This document shows positions 55,900 to 64,000 of a stretch of DNA of 64,000 bases, one piece after another; the first letter of the stretch is position 1, and every line of letters starts with the position of its first letter. The notes beneath the pieces were generated by a model. It was not told the origin of the DNA, did not search any database, and was given only the letters and a program-made list of their open reading frames with translations. A program made the position numbers and the translations under genes. The stretch spans positions 781,609 through 845,608 of the forward strand of contig NW_003314326.1 in assembly GCF_000143415.4 (NCBI RefSeq), read 5' to 3'. The stretch is from Selaginella moellendorffii. Lineage: Eukaryota > Streptophyta > Lycopodiopsida > Selaginellales > Selaginellaceae.

Positions 55900-57240
55900 G
55901 TTAGCAAATACACCTTTGCATTTTTCAGGCACTGCCAGGGCCTCCAAAGAAGAAATATGCCCCATTCATAGCCGAGACACTAGTAGCAGTATAGCATTTA
56001 GGTGTTTCAACTTCTCTTTTCATCCCAACTGTTGGCTGCATCGCACCACTAGAATCCAGGTACTGTATTCTTCTCTGGTATGCAAATTACCATATCCCTG
56101 GGATGGAAATTCTCCACTTCCCATATCAGTCTTTGTGTGTCTTGCTCCAATTTCTTTATCATAGTAACTTCCAAAGTGTCATTCTGTAGAAATTAGAAAA
56201 GATTTGCAAGTCAGTATCCTATAGTTTCCCGTCAATTTTGTAACCACCAATTCTTTGAGCCATCGTCCTGAAAAATTCAGCCAAGGCTTAAGCAACAAAT
56301 ACATACTAGGAGGAACATTTTCGAGCGTATCCACTCCAGACTCTACACAATATATGAGATAACCTTACGTGTTTTCCAGGTCTAGAGTCTGTACAGGTTA
56401 TAGCATCCAGTATTTATGTAGCCATCGGCCTGTCAAATGTTGACAATTCTTATAAAATGTTTTATTACCAATCTGATTTACTGTCCAGTAGACAAAGAGT
56501 CGAGGTCCACTTCCTCAAGGTTCAGTATAGAAACACTTGAATTTCCACATACCTGCCATCCTGCTTCAATTGTGTTCACTGGGCCTAATTTGTTTGAGGT
56601 GATCCACAACTGCGCCAGACTGAACTCGGACGTTTGTTCCACGTATGGCTCCCAATCATTTCTAGTTGTTTCCATCTCTTTAAAGTTGCCGTTCAACTTG
56701 TTGTAGCCATGCTGTTGTGATCATGCAAAGTATCGTCAACTCTTGAGAGTTGTGCTCAGATCCAGGTTCTTCATCAGCCAATGGCACTCGATTTTTTCCA
56801 TAGGAATTTTTTATGATTAGCTGAACCAAATCTTGTGGCTATGGTATTCGAAGTTTGCAACACCGGTATTGTGTTTTTCTTGCACGATCCAACTTCTAGA
56901 CCAAACAGCTGACCAGAATTTTCTGATCGATTGTGCTCTTTTTTGCTCATCATTTGAGGGGCCAAACGAGGAATGCTGCACAACTTACCAGAAGCTGCAG
57001 CGTCTGGTTTCTTAGAGACAGTTGGTTTTTAATTGGGACGCAGAGGATGATGTCTCCATTTGATAACTGCAAATCGGAATCTATGTGTTCACAAGGGTTT
57101 GAAAAAGAGGAAACAAACCGTATGATTTGTGAAAAACGGAGGAGTCACGTCTCAGAGAAAATCTCTCATCTCCTCATTGAGATCTGCTGCTGCGTAAGAA
57201 TGTAAGAAGCATACCATCAGCAGCAATGCTTCTGTTTCTG
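55900..57240 (-). pseudogene. Neprosin copy 3, inverted
   Basis: Minus-strand pieces run from the MSETEALLL exon (57240) and NEEMRDFL (57180) through GDIILCVPI (57060-57030), LFGLEVGSCKKNTIPVLQTS (56905), NGNFKEMETTRNDWEPYVEQ with TSEFSLAQLW and NTIEAGWQ (56690-56560), exons 5-6 in part (56500-56300), and the end with GMKREVETPKCYTATS-like text and GAYFFFGGPG-region DNA (56000-55925). Several frameshifts are present and exon 5 is truncated. Intron 1 retains the longer ancestral form. Confidence 0.8.
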
Positions 57241-57564
57241 ACATTCTTCGAAGATGACAAAAGTAATGAAGGGAGAATTTGTAGATCGATGAGGGTCGCA
57301 ATATCTTCTTCGTAACTTGTGTACTTGGAAATCAAAGAAGACAAAACTGGTCTATCGTCAATCTTTCCAGCATGGGTCTTCTTGCGCCCTCAGATTTCTG
57401 ACTGTGGAACCCCAGAAACGTTCCGTGCAGGTGATTTACCTCAAGCATTCAAGCTATCAAACCAGTCTATACGGAACGTTTCTGAGGTCCATCCATCAAC
57501 TTTGGCCGAAAGAAGTTAACGTGGAGTGTTGTTAAAATTGCACCAAGAAATCTAAGGTCGGTGT
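57241..57564. other. Rearranged 5'-flank DNA between modules
   Basis: 57440-57535 (AAGCATTCAAGCTATCAAAC ... CAACTTTGGCCGAAAGAAG) is a plus-strand copy of the neprosin 5' flank seen at 24285-24365, although the adjacent neprosin copy lies on the minus strand. It therefore belongs to the opposite arm of the inverted duplication. Confidence 0.55.
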
Positions 57565-57820
57565 TTCATGGCAACATGTTTTGCCTGATAACACCACTGT
57601 CTATATACTTCTATCACCTACCGATTTTCCTTTCTTTTATTTTGATGGCGGTTGTCTACCCATCGGTATGCCAACTTCTATTTTGCGACTGCTTTGGCCT
57701 ATGCGTTTCTCCAAACGGGGTTTTTCTTTGCTAAGCCAACTAACGGAAACACTTTTGATCGTTGAAAGCGTCAACTTGATGCTACGACAATCAAAACAGA
57801 AAGACAATTGAAAACCCGCT
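57565..57820 (+). pseudogene. PIG-U 3' fragment (exons 9, 12, 13 fused)
   Basis: Text from exon 9 (TTTCATGGCAACATGTTTTG ... CCGATTTTCCTTTC ... CCCATCG, 57565-57665) is joined to exon 12 (ATGCCAACTTCTATTTTGCG) and exon 13 (TTTTGATCGTTGAAAGCGTC), with exons 10-11 deleted. No open frame is kept. Confidence 0.75.
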
Positions 57821-57825
57821 TGATT

Positions 57826-57935
57826 TACTATATTTTTATTGTTTTTAAGTGGAATGAGTAAATGGAAATGGAATGGGAATCTTATGTTTCATGGCATAAG
57901 CAAAAGAATGGAATATTTTGTTTCTTTGAGCTTAA
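57826..57935. repeat. Inverted repeat arm, right (partner 53985-54080)
   Basis: GGAATGAGTAAATGGAAATG, GGGAATCTTATGTTTCATGG and GGAATATTTTGTTTCTTTG are the inverse of the left arm. This arm has an extra AAGCAAAAG. Confidence 0.8.
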
Positions 57936-57954
57936 GATAAAGATAAAACTTTAA

Positions 57955-58350
57955 GAATTGAACTAACTTAAAAGGGGGTTAATGCAAACAGCCTTTTCCT
58001 TCAGCCAAAAGGTCCAAATCAGTATATAATTAGGGTTACATTGAATATCCCTTAAGGAAAATTACAAATTGAATTGTAGTTATTGTCATTCTTCAGACTT
58101 GTTCTTACAAGGTTCAAGCACTAGTGGGAAATATCAAGAGGTGTTGTACTGTAAACATTGCAACAAGCGATGCTGGAAAGGTGGCCAGAAGAAAGTTGAG
58201 GAGCAACATAGCTCGTTTAAGTTGGTCTTGCAAGACTTGAATAAATGTCCTCCAGTGACAAAGAAATCCTTGGTTTTGTTCTAAGATGGCCAAGTGATCA
58301 CTTTGGTGCAAAATCCTTTAGAGATTTCTTGAGCAATTTGTAAGATCGAA
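57955..58350 (+). repeat. 0.4-kb box B (direct repeat of 53565-53960)
   Basis: Same content and orientation as box A. The 71-codon frame at 58069-58284 remains open with a few substitutions, but its first codon is TTG instead of ATG, so this copy probably makes no protein from that start. It also lacks 'TTTTAGA' near 58318. Confidence 0.75.
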
Positions 58351-59004
58351 GCCACTATCCCAGCTGTTCCATATCCTAGTGTGTGATTCGCATGAGTGAC
58401 TCCTCCGAGGGCAAACCTTTGCTGAGAGTGACTCTTTCGACACACAGGCAGGGCAAATCTTTGCTGAGATGGTGAAGAAGGATCTACAAGGCTGTCAGAG
58501 GGATTTTGGTCGCTAGAACCATATACCACATAAGGATTGTACAAGAGAAACACACGAGGTAACAAACATTCAAGAGCTGACAATTGATCACAGATACAAT
58601 GAGCTTTTTGGAAACAAGTATAAATGTCTGGGAGCTATACGCGGAAAAAACTTCGGAGTTCAGTTTAGCACAATTATGAATCATTTCGAACAAATCAAGC
58701 CCGTTGAACACAATTGAAAGACATGTACACACTTCTTTTTACTTGAACCTTTCTTGAAGATTTATCCTGAATTCTATGGAGGAACAGGACCTCGACTCTT
58801 TGTCTGCTGGAAGGTAACTCAATGGTCAAAACTTTAGAAAAGCATTGTTATGGCAGGTTGATGGCTGCAAAACTTATCCACTCCAGACTCTGAGAAAACC
58901 TTACGATAGCAATTGGGATGAAAAGTGGAGCAAAGGGGGTGCATATTTCTGATTTGGAGGTCCTGGAATTGTGTCTGGGTTTATGATAGAAGCACCGAAA
59001 TGGG
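58351..59004 (+). pseudogene. Neprosin copy 4, internally deleted fragment
   Basis: 58590-58730 matches exon 4 (WELYAEKTSEFSLAQL-like with a frame break), 58755-58815 exon 5 (YPEFYGGTGPRLFVCW), 58850-58900 part of exon 6, and 58910-58960 the exon 7 end (AIGMKSGA, AYF, FGGPG). Most of exon 6-7 is missing. 58351-58585 holds no recognised gene. This fragment lies directly upstream of the tRNA and the intact PPR gene, keeping the order neprosin then PPR. Confidence 0.75.
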
Positions 59005-59076
59005 GGGCATTCCGAGAATTGAACTCGGGACCTCTCGCACCCTAAGCGAGAATCATACCACTAGACCAAATGCCCA
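59005..59076 (-). tRNA. tRNA-Pro (anticodon AGG)
   Basis: The 72-nt minus-strand cloverleaf pairs GGGCATT with AATGCCC (acceptor stem), followed by discriminator C. It has a D-arm GGTCTAGTGGT, an anticodon stem CTCGC/GCGAG with loop TTAGGGT (anticodon AGG), and a T-arm CCGAGTTCAATTCTCGG. There is no intron. All stems pair and box A/B promoter sequences are intact. Confidence 0.95.
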
Positions 59077-59143
59077 TTAGCAACGTGACTAAGGACTCCA
59101 CGGTAGAAAATGTGCGATCTAGAATAGAATTTTCTTTTGCCAA

Positions 59144-59183
59144 AGGACCTCTCACAACCTAAGCGAGAATCATACCACTAGAC
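59144..59183 (-). pseudogene. Partial tRNA-Pro copy
   Basis: AGGACCTCTCACAACCTAAG and CGAGAATCATACCACTAGAC repeat the anticodon and D-arm section of the tRNA 70 bp away, with two changes in the anticodon stem. Acceptor and T arms are absent. Confidence 0.85.
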
Positions 59184-59233
59184 ATTAGCGGCATGATTAA
59201 TTCTCAACATCGAATTTGATTGACAAAGCATTG

Positions 59234-61318
59234 ATGGTTAGTTTGGAAACGAGGCTGGATAGACGCGAGTGCCTGAGCCTTATCGCCTCGTGCAAGACAC
59301 TCTCACAAGCCAAGCTTGTCCACTCTCGAATCGCCTCCGCTTTTGTAAACCTCTACACCACCGATGCCTTCCTCTGCAACAAGCTCGTGGAGCTGTACGG
59401 CGCTTGCGGCAGCCCGGGCCTCGCGCGGGCGATCTTCGACCGCACAGCGCACAAGGACTCCTTTACGTGGGATTTCATGCTCAATGCATACGCGCGAAAC
59501 GGGCATTTGGAAGAGGCCAAGCAAGTGTTGGAGTCCATGCCACAGTGGAGCGCCATTTCCCACACGATTATGCTCGAGGCATATGCCAGGAACGGGCATC
59601 TTGCCGAGGCGCGGGAGATGTTCCAGAATATTCGCTACCCGGACGTGGCTGCCTGGAACTCGATGCTTGCCGCATATGCCACTAATGGGCATCTTGATAT
59701 AGCGTTACGCGTGTTCGATTCCATGCCCCAGCGCACAGCCGTGTCGTGGACGATACTCCTGTCGGCTTGCGCCCACACCGGAAACCTCAAAGATGCCAAG
59801 ATATTCTTTGATGGAATGCCTGACAAGAATCTCATCATCTGGACAACCATGATCGCTGCATATTCCCAAAACGGGCATCTGGGAGATGCCACAGCACTCT
59901 TTGATTCCATGCCCGTGAGGAATATCCTGTCATGGACGAGCATGCTCACGGCCTACGCACAAGCTGGCCAGCTAGACAGCGCACGGAAAATGTTCCAGGA
60001 TATTCCTCACCACGACGTGGTATCTTGCACAGCGATGCTGGGTATATATGCCCAAACGGGGCGTCTGGAGAAAGCAAAGGGTATCTTTGACTCGATGCCC
60101 GAGAGGGACATTGTGACGTACAATGCCATGCTTACCGCGTACGGACAGGCCGGGGATGTGGCCATGGCTACCCACACGTTTCGTACGATGCCACAGCACG
60201 ACCTGGTCTCGTGGAGTACGGTCATTTCTTTGCTTACCCAAACTGGGGATCTGGAACATGCCAAGAGAATGTATGAAATGATGCCTTTGCAGGACCTTAT
60301 CTCGCAAACTATCTTGCTAAGCTGCTACAGTCAACACGGGAATCTTAAAGATGCGAAGAAGGTGTTTGACCAGATGCCGGCACAGAATCTAGTCTCCTGG
60401 AACAACATGCTCTCTGCATATACCCAGAGAGGGTATATTCGAGATGCAAAGTCATTGTTCGATTGGATGCCACAGAAGAATCTTTTGTCTTGGAACATTA
60501 TGTTAAACTCAAAGTTACAAAATGCTCGTCTTGAAGAAGGAGTGTCAATGTTCCTGACAATGCCGGAACGCGACCTTGTATCGTGGAACTCTCTGCTGAC
60601 TGCATTTACCCAAACCGGGGATTTTGAGATGGTTAAGAAAACGTTTGCTGAGATGCCCGACAAGAACTTGATCTCCTGGACGACGATGTTGTCCGCCCTC
60701 TCGAGAAACAATCTCCTCCACGATGCAAAAGCTATGTTTGATCGAATGCCTGAGCAAAACCAAATGAGCTGGAACACAATCACGGTGGCATTTGCGCAGT
60801 CTGGACGGATCAAACAAGCCGCCAGTCTCTTCCTTCGTATGCCCGAGAGAGACATCGTCTCCTGGAGCGCGATGCTTGCCGCATATACCCAATCTGGGCA
60901 TTTCCATGTCACACTGGAGATGTTCTACGCTGCGAGGATGGAGCTCGAACCCGATGGAGCTTGCTTCGTTCCAGTGCTCGTCTCTTGCAGCCGGACAGGC
61001 AAAGTTGGCGACGCAAGGTGTTTGTTTGCATCCATGGCGCAGGATCACGGACTGGATCACTCGAGGCAGCATTACTCGTGCATGGTTGATCTCCTTGCGA
61101 GAGCTGGGCATTTGGAGCCGGCTCGAGATCTCATCACAAACATGCCCTTCGTGCCGGATCTCTTGGACTGGACTTGCTTGCTGGGCGCTTGCAAAAGCTT
61201 TGACGACGTCGAGCGTGGGGGATTTGTTGCGAAGAATGCCTTTAAGTTGGATCCCGGCTACACTTCCACGTACTCTTTACTGTCAAACATGTATAAATCG
61301 AAATCTCTTTGCGCGTAA
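59234..61318 (+). CDS. Pentatricopeptide repeat protein, E-type, intronless
   Basis: A single exon of 694 residues from the ATG at 59234. After about 35 residues it is built of some 18 tandem PPR/PLS-like units of 31-35 residues with the repeating ...SWTxMLxAYxQxGxLxxAxxxFDxMPxRD pattern (for example NLISWTTMLSALSRNNLLHD). The C-terminus has the E-type start (HYSCMVDLLARAGHLEPARD, DWTCLLGACKSFDDVERG, LDPGYTSTYSLLSNMY) and ends soon after, with no DYW domain. Such proteins bind organellar RNA; E-class members usually serve C-to-U editing with a DYW partner. No obvious transit peptide is seen, although the N-terminus is moderately basic. It is the only intact member of the PPR copies linked to neprosin here. 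Confidence 0.93.
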   Translation: MVSLETRLDRRECLSLIASCKTLSQAKLVHSRIASAFVNLYTTDAFLCNKLVELYGACGSPGLARAIFDRTAHKDSFTWDFMLNAYARNGHLEEAKQVLESMPQWSAISHTIMLEAYARNGHLAEAREMFQNIRYPDVAAWNSMLAAYATNGHLDIALRVFDSMPQRTAVSWTILLSACAHTGNLKDAKIFFDGMPDKNLIIWTTMIAAYSQNGHLGDATALFDSMPVRNILSWTSMLTAYAQAGQLDSARKMFQDIPHHDVVSCTAMLGIYAQTGRLEKAKGIFDSMPERDIVTYNAMLTAYGQAGDVAMATHTFRTMPQHDLVSWSTVISLLTQTGDLEHAKRMYEMMPLQDLISQTILLSCYSQHGNLKDAKKVFDQMPAQNLVSWNNMLSAYTQRGYIRDAKSLFDWMPQKNLLSWNIMLNSKLQNARLEEGVSMFLTMPERDLVSWNSLLTAFTQTGDFEMVKKTFAEMPDKNLISWTTMLSALSRNNLLHDAKAMFDRMPEQNQMSWNTITVAFAQSGRIKQAASLFLRMPERDIVSWSAMLAAYTQSGHFHVTLEMFYAARMELEPDGACFVPVLVSCSRTGKVGDARCLFASMAQDHGLDHSRQHYSCMVDLLARAGHLEPARDLITNMPFVPDLLDWTCLLGACKSFDDVERGGFVAKNAFKLDPGYTSTYSLLSNMYKSKSLCA

Positions 61319-61712
61319 ACGCTCTCGAAAGATAAAACTATCTTTCAATCCAAGTATCATACCATAGGTCTTGAAACTTTACATGAAGAAGCATCTTATC
61401 TTAGCCGTTGAGCGATGTTGGTCAACGGGAAAATAAGAGACCACACATTCAAAGCCCAGAGCTCGGTCAAGATCAAACGCTCGCGTTGCTCCCTCTCGCT
61501 ATGGCGAGCCCAGTCCATTCCACAGCACTGCTCACAAGAAAGCTAGCTTTTACACTCTCCTTTCCTTCGTCTAGTTCTTCCTTCCTAGCGGGACGCGGAG
61601 TCTGGACGCAACCTGGCTTCTCCCATCAAAACCACGAAAAAGAACAAAGAAATTCACCAGTCGATCCAGCTCTAGGTTTTAGCTTGATTGGTTTCGTTGC
61701 CTCTCGTCCAGG
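61319..61712. promoter_or_regulatory. Spacer upstream of the aspartic protease gene
   Basis: An open frame at 61408-61713 overlaps the protease start but has no family features and is treated as 5' UTR or promoter. No other gene is seen. Confidence 0.45.
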
Positions 61713-63314
61713 ATGATCCCCAGCTCCAATTCCCAGCTGCTACTGCTGCTGGCGCTGCTAACTCTCTCCTCGGCCGCGACCCAAGGAAGTGTCCCTGGAA
61801 TCTATCTCGTCACTGATGAAAAAAACAGCACCAAAAACGCGTCAGGCATGGCGATGATCCAGCCAGACTACCTGAGAGGAGGAATGGCAGACAGCGCTTG
61901 CGGCGACGTCCAAACTCCTTCACGACGCGTCTTGCTCGAGGAATCCATGAAGACCTCGCTCAAGATGGAGCTCAAGCACAGGGATCACGGGCAGCCCACC
62001 AGGAACAGGAGGTCGCTGCTGCTGGAATCGCTCAAGCGAGACATCACTCGCCTCCAATCCTTCCAGAAAAGAGTGAGTGAAAAGCTTACGGCCAGCGCCA
62101 ATCCAGAGGCTTACCTGGAGATGACGAACTCCAGCTCCACGAAATCACCTCCATCGCCATCGTCTTCGTGGGAAGAAGTCGACTCCACCGTGGAGTCCGG
62201 GGCGGAGCTTGGAGCTGGCGAGTACTTCATGGACGTGTTCGTGGGAAATCCTCCGCGGCACTTCCTCCTCATCATCGACACTGGCAGTGATCTCACCTGG
62301 CTCCAGTGCAAGCCCTGCAAGGCTTGCTTCGACCAATCCGGCCCGGTGTTTGATCCATCTCAGTCCACTTCCTTCAAGATCATCCCTTGCAATGCCGCGG
62401 CCTGCGATCTAGTCGTCCACGACGAATGCCGCGATAACTCCTCCAAGACTTCTCCAAAAACTTGCAAGTACTTCTACTGGTATGGCGATTCCTCGCGGAC
62501 GTCGGGGGACCTGGCGCTGGAATCACTGTCAGTGAGCCTCTCGGATCATCCCTCGTCGCTGGAGATCCGGGACATGGTGATCGGCTGTGGCCACTCCAAC
62601 AAGGGGCTGTTCCAGGGCGCTGGCGGGCTTCTCGGGCTAGGCCAGGGAGCTCTCTCCTTCCCATCCCAGCTGCGATCTTCGCCAATCGGCCAGAGCTTTT
62701 CCTACTGCCTCGTCGACCGGACCAACAACCTGAGCGTGAGCAGCGCCATCAGCTTTGGCGCTGGATTTGCCCTCTCCCGGCACTTCGATCAGATGAGATT
62801 CACGCCATTCGTGAGGACGAACAACTCGGTGGAGACCTTCTACTACCTTGGAATCCAGGGGATCAAGATCGACCAGGAACTTCTCCCCATCCCGGCCGAG
62901 AGATTCGCGATCGCTCCCAATGGAAGCGGCGGGACGATCATCGATTCGGGAACCACTCTCACGTACCTCAATCGCGACGCGTACCGAGCGGTGGAGAGCG
63001 CGTTCCTGGCGAGGATCTCATACCCTAGGGCCGATCCCTTCGACATCCTGGGGATTTGCTACAATGCCACTGGGAGGACCGCCGTGCCATTCCCTACCCT
63101 CAGCATCGTCTTCCAAAACGGAGCCGAGCTGGATCTTCCGCAGGAGAACTATTTCATCCAGCCGGATCCGCAAGAAGCCAAGCACTGCCTCGCGATTCTT
63201 CCCACGGATGGCATGTCGATCATCGGGAATTTCCAGCAGCAAAACATCCATTTCCTCTACGATGTCCAGCACGCGCGGCTCGGATTCGCCAACACCGATT
63301 GCTCGGCTCTTTGA
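61713..63314 (+). CDS. Pepsin-like (A1) aspartic protease, secreted, intronless
   Basis: A single exon of 533 residues. A signal peptide (LLLLLALLTLSSAAT) is followed by a prosegment of about 150 residues with basic LKHRD-type sequence. The protease body begins at GEYFMDVFVGNPPRHFLLII. Catalytic motif 1 is DTGSDLTW and motif 2 is IIDSGTTLTYL. The Cys-rich stretch between (CKPCKACF...CNAAAC...CRDN...CKYFYWYGD) and the C-terminal SIIGNFQQQNIHFLYDV with FANTDCSAL mark the plant nucellin/CND41-like A1B group. These act in the apoplast or plastid; this one is predicted to be secreted. There is no plant-specific saposin insert. Confidence 0.95.
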   Translation: MIPSSNSQLLLLLALLTLSSAATQGSVPGIYLVTDEKNSTKNASGMAMIQPDYLRGGMADSACGDVQTPSRRVLLEESMKTSLKMELKHRDHGQPTRNRRSLLLESLKRDITRLQSFQKRVSEKLTASANPEAYLEMTNSSSTKSPPSPSSSWEEVDSTVESGAELGAGEYFMDVFVGNPPRHFLLIIDTGSDLTWLQCKPCKACFDQSGPVFDPSQSTSFKIIPCNAAACDLVVHDECRDNSSKTSPKTCKYFYWYGDSSRTSGDLALESLSVSLSDHPSSLEIRDMVIGCGHSNKGLFQGAGGLLGLGQGALSFPSQLRSSPIGQSFSYCLVDRTNNLSVSSAISFGAGFALSRHFDQMRFTPFVRTNNSVETFYYLGIQGIKIDQELLPIPAERFAIAPNGSGGTIIDSGTTLTYLNRDAYRAVESAFLARISYPRADPFDILGICYNATGRTAVPFPTLSIVFQNGAELDLPQENYFIQPDPQEAKHCLAILPTDGMSIIGNFQQQNIHFLYDVQHARLGFANTDCSAL

Positions 63315-63440
63315 GCCCTAAAAATGTAAATTCTTGCGAAGAACCCTAATTTATGTAATTTGACCTTGGAAGTAAAGGTAATACCTTTTGGTTAAACTTG
63401 ACATTTAGGGCTTTGGCTTAAAGAGAAGAGGGGAGCGCTC
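63315..63440. promoter_or_regulatory. Short spacer: protease 3' end and AP-1 sigma 5' flank
   Basis: It contains GAACCCTAATTT (63342-63353) and AGGGCTTTGG (63407-63416), telo-box-like sequence on both strands, within 126 bp between a stop and the next start codon. Confidence 0.45.
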
Positions 63441-64000
63441 ATGGTATGTGTTTTCGCCACGAACTGGGTCGATCGATCCGCGGTTTTTTTTCTCGCCAGA
63501 TCCGATTCGTTCTGCTCATCAGCAGGCAGGGAAAGGTGCGATTGACGAAATGGTACTCTCCATACACGCAGAAGGAGCGACTTAAGGTAGCGTGATCTCT
63601 CTTGCCCGATCGCTCTCTCCTTAGGGTTTATCGATCCCTGATGCTTGGCATGGATCCAGGCGATTCGCGAGCTCAGCGCGCTCATTCTTCCCAGAGGACC
63701 CAAGCTCTGTAATTTTGTCGAGTGGAAGGGACTCAAGGTCGTCTATAAGAGGTACACTGTGATCTCTTATCGACAGATCCAATTCTTGGTGGAAATTCTT
63801 TCTTCGCTTTCTTTTCGTAGGTATGCGAGCCTCTACTTTTGCATCTGTGTGGATTCTGAGGATAACGAATTGGATGGTCTCGAGGTGATTCATCACTATG
63901 TCCAAGTCTTGGACCGCTACTTTGGAAATGTGAGTTTTTCTTGCTTCTCGGGGAGTCTTGATTGGTTTTTTTTTCTCTTCTGTGGGATAGGTTTGCGAGC
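63441..64000 (+). CDS. AP-1 clathrin adaptor complex sigma subunit, 5' part
   Basis: Exons 63441-63443, 63500-63586, 63660-63751, 63821-63929 and 63991-64000 onward (the window ends). The first coding exon is just the ATG, followed at once by GTATGT. The joined protein reads [99 protein letters not shown], a near-perfect small sigma chain. The LTKWY..Y...E and FVEW blocks point to AP-1 (the AP19 type) rather than AP-2. Sigma stabilises the adaptor core and helps bind dileucine cargo at the trans-Golgi network. Confidence 0.95.

Noticed and set aside
59216-59233. TTG start for the PPR gene giving 700 residues
   Set aside because: Plant genes start at ATG; the first in-frame ATG is 59234.
61408-61716. 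102-codon frame before the aspartic protease
   Set aside because: It overlaps the protease start, has low-complexity Ser/Pro/Leu composition and is better explained as 5' UTR.

Overview
This window is nuclear DNA of a land plant. Introns are very short (about 45-75 bp), genes are dense, telo-box (AAACCCTA-type) sequences sit in several 5' regions, and there is a large E-class PPR gene, a plant-type U2 snRNA gene with USE+TATA promoter, and a retrotransposon-rich block. The combination best fits a lycophyte such as Selaginella moellendorffii. The species name is an inference.

Left part (1-26 kb) is gene-rich and mostly intact: AIG1-type GTPase (partial, -), an F-box pseudogene (+), a Uma2-like PD-(D/E)XK protein (+), U2 snRNA (-), RhoGDI (-), DEK_C/SWIB protein (+), KXD1 (-), lumenal FKBP (+), vasculin-like protein (-), phosphoribosylaminoimidazole carboxylase PurK-PurE (+), ZHOUPI-type bHLH (-), HINT (+), TruA/PUS1-type pseudouridine synthase (-), PIG-U (+) and a neprosin-family protein (+). 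I rebuilt exon-intron structures by hand from splice signals, phase and family conservation. Two introns need GC-AG splicing (RhoGDI intron 4, PIG-U intron 4).

Middle part (26-42 kb) is repeat-derived: decayed Ty3/gypsy gag and pol, five copies or pieces of a roughly 1.6-kb LTR-like repeat carrying a serine/arginine-coding minisatellite, a decayed Ty1/copia pol, and fragments of an XRCC3-like and a UDP-glycosyltransferase gene.

From 38 to 59 kb lies a rearranged array made of copies of one ancestral segment, neprosin - PPR - PIG-U. Only one neprosin (24.5 kb), one PIG-U (22.0 kb) and one PPR (59.2 kb) are intact. One neprosin copy is split into complementary halves (38.27-39.06 and 50.94-51.50 kb) by about 11.9 kb of foreign DNA. 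That insert holds LTR-like and palindromic repeats, a decayed hAT transposase, a decayed CDKAL1-like methylthiotransferase and one intact, unusual gene: an 851-residue coiled coil + P-loop ATPase + C-terminal nuclease-like protein resembling Crinkler-type (CRN) proteins. This gene and its insert are the most interesting part of the window. Another segment (53.6-58.3 kb) is an inverted duplication bounded by directly repeated 0.4-kb boxes that each carry a 71-codon CxxC reading frame.

Right part (59-64 kb) returns to ordinary genes: tRNA-Pro(AGG) (-), intact PPR gene (+), A1 aspartic protease (+) and the 5' part of the AP-1 complex sigma subunit (+).
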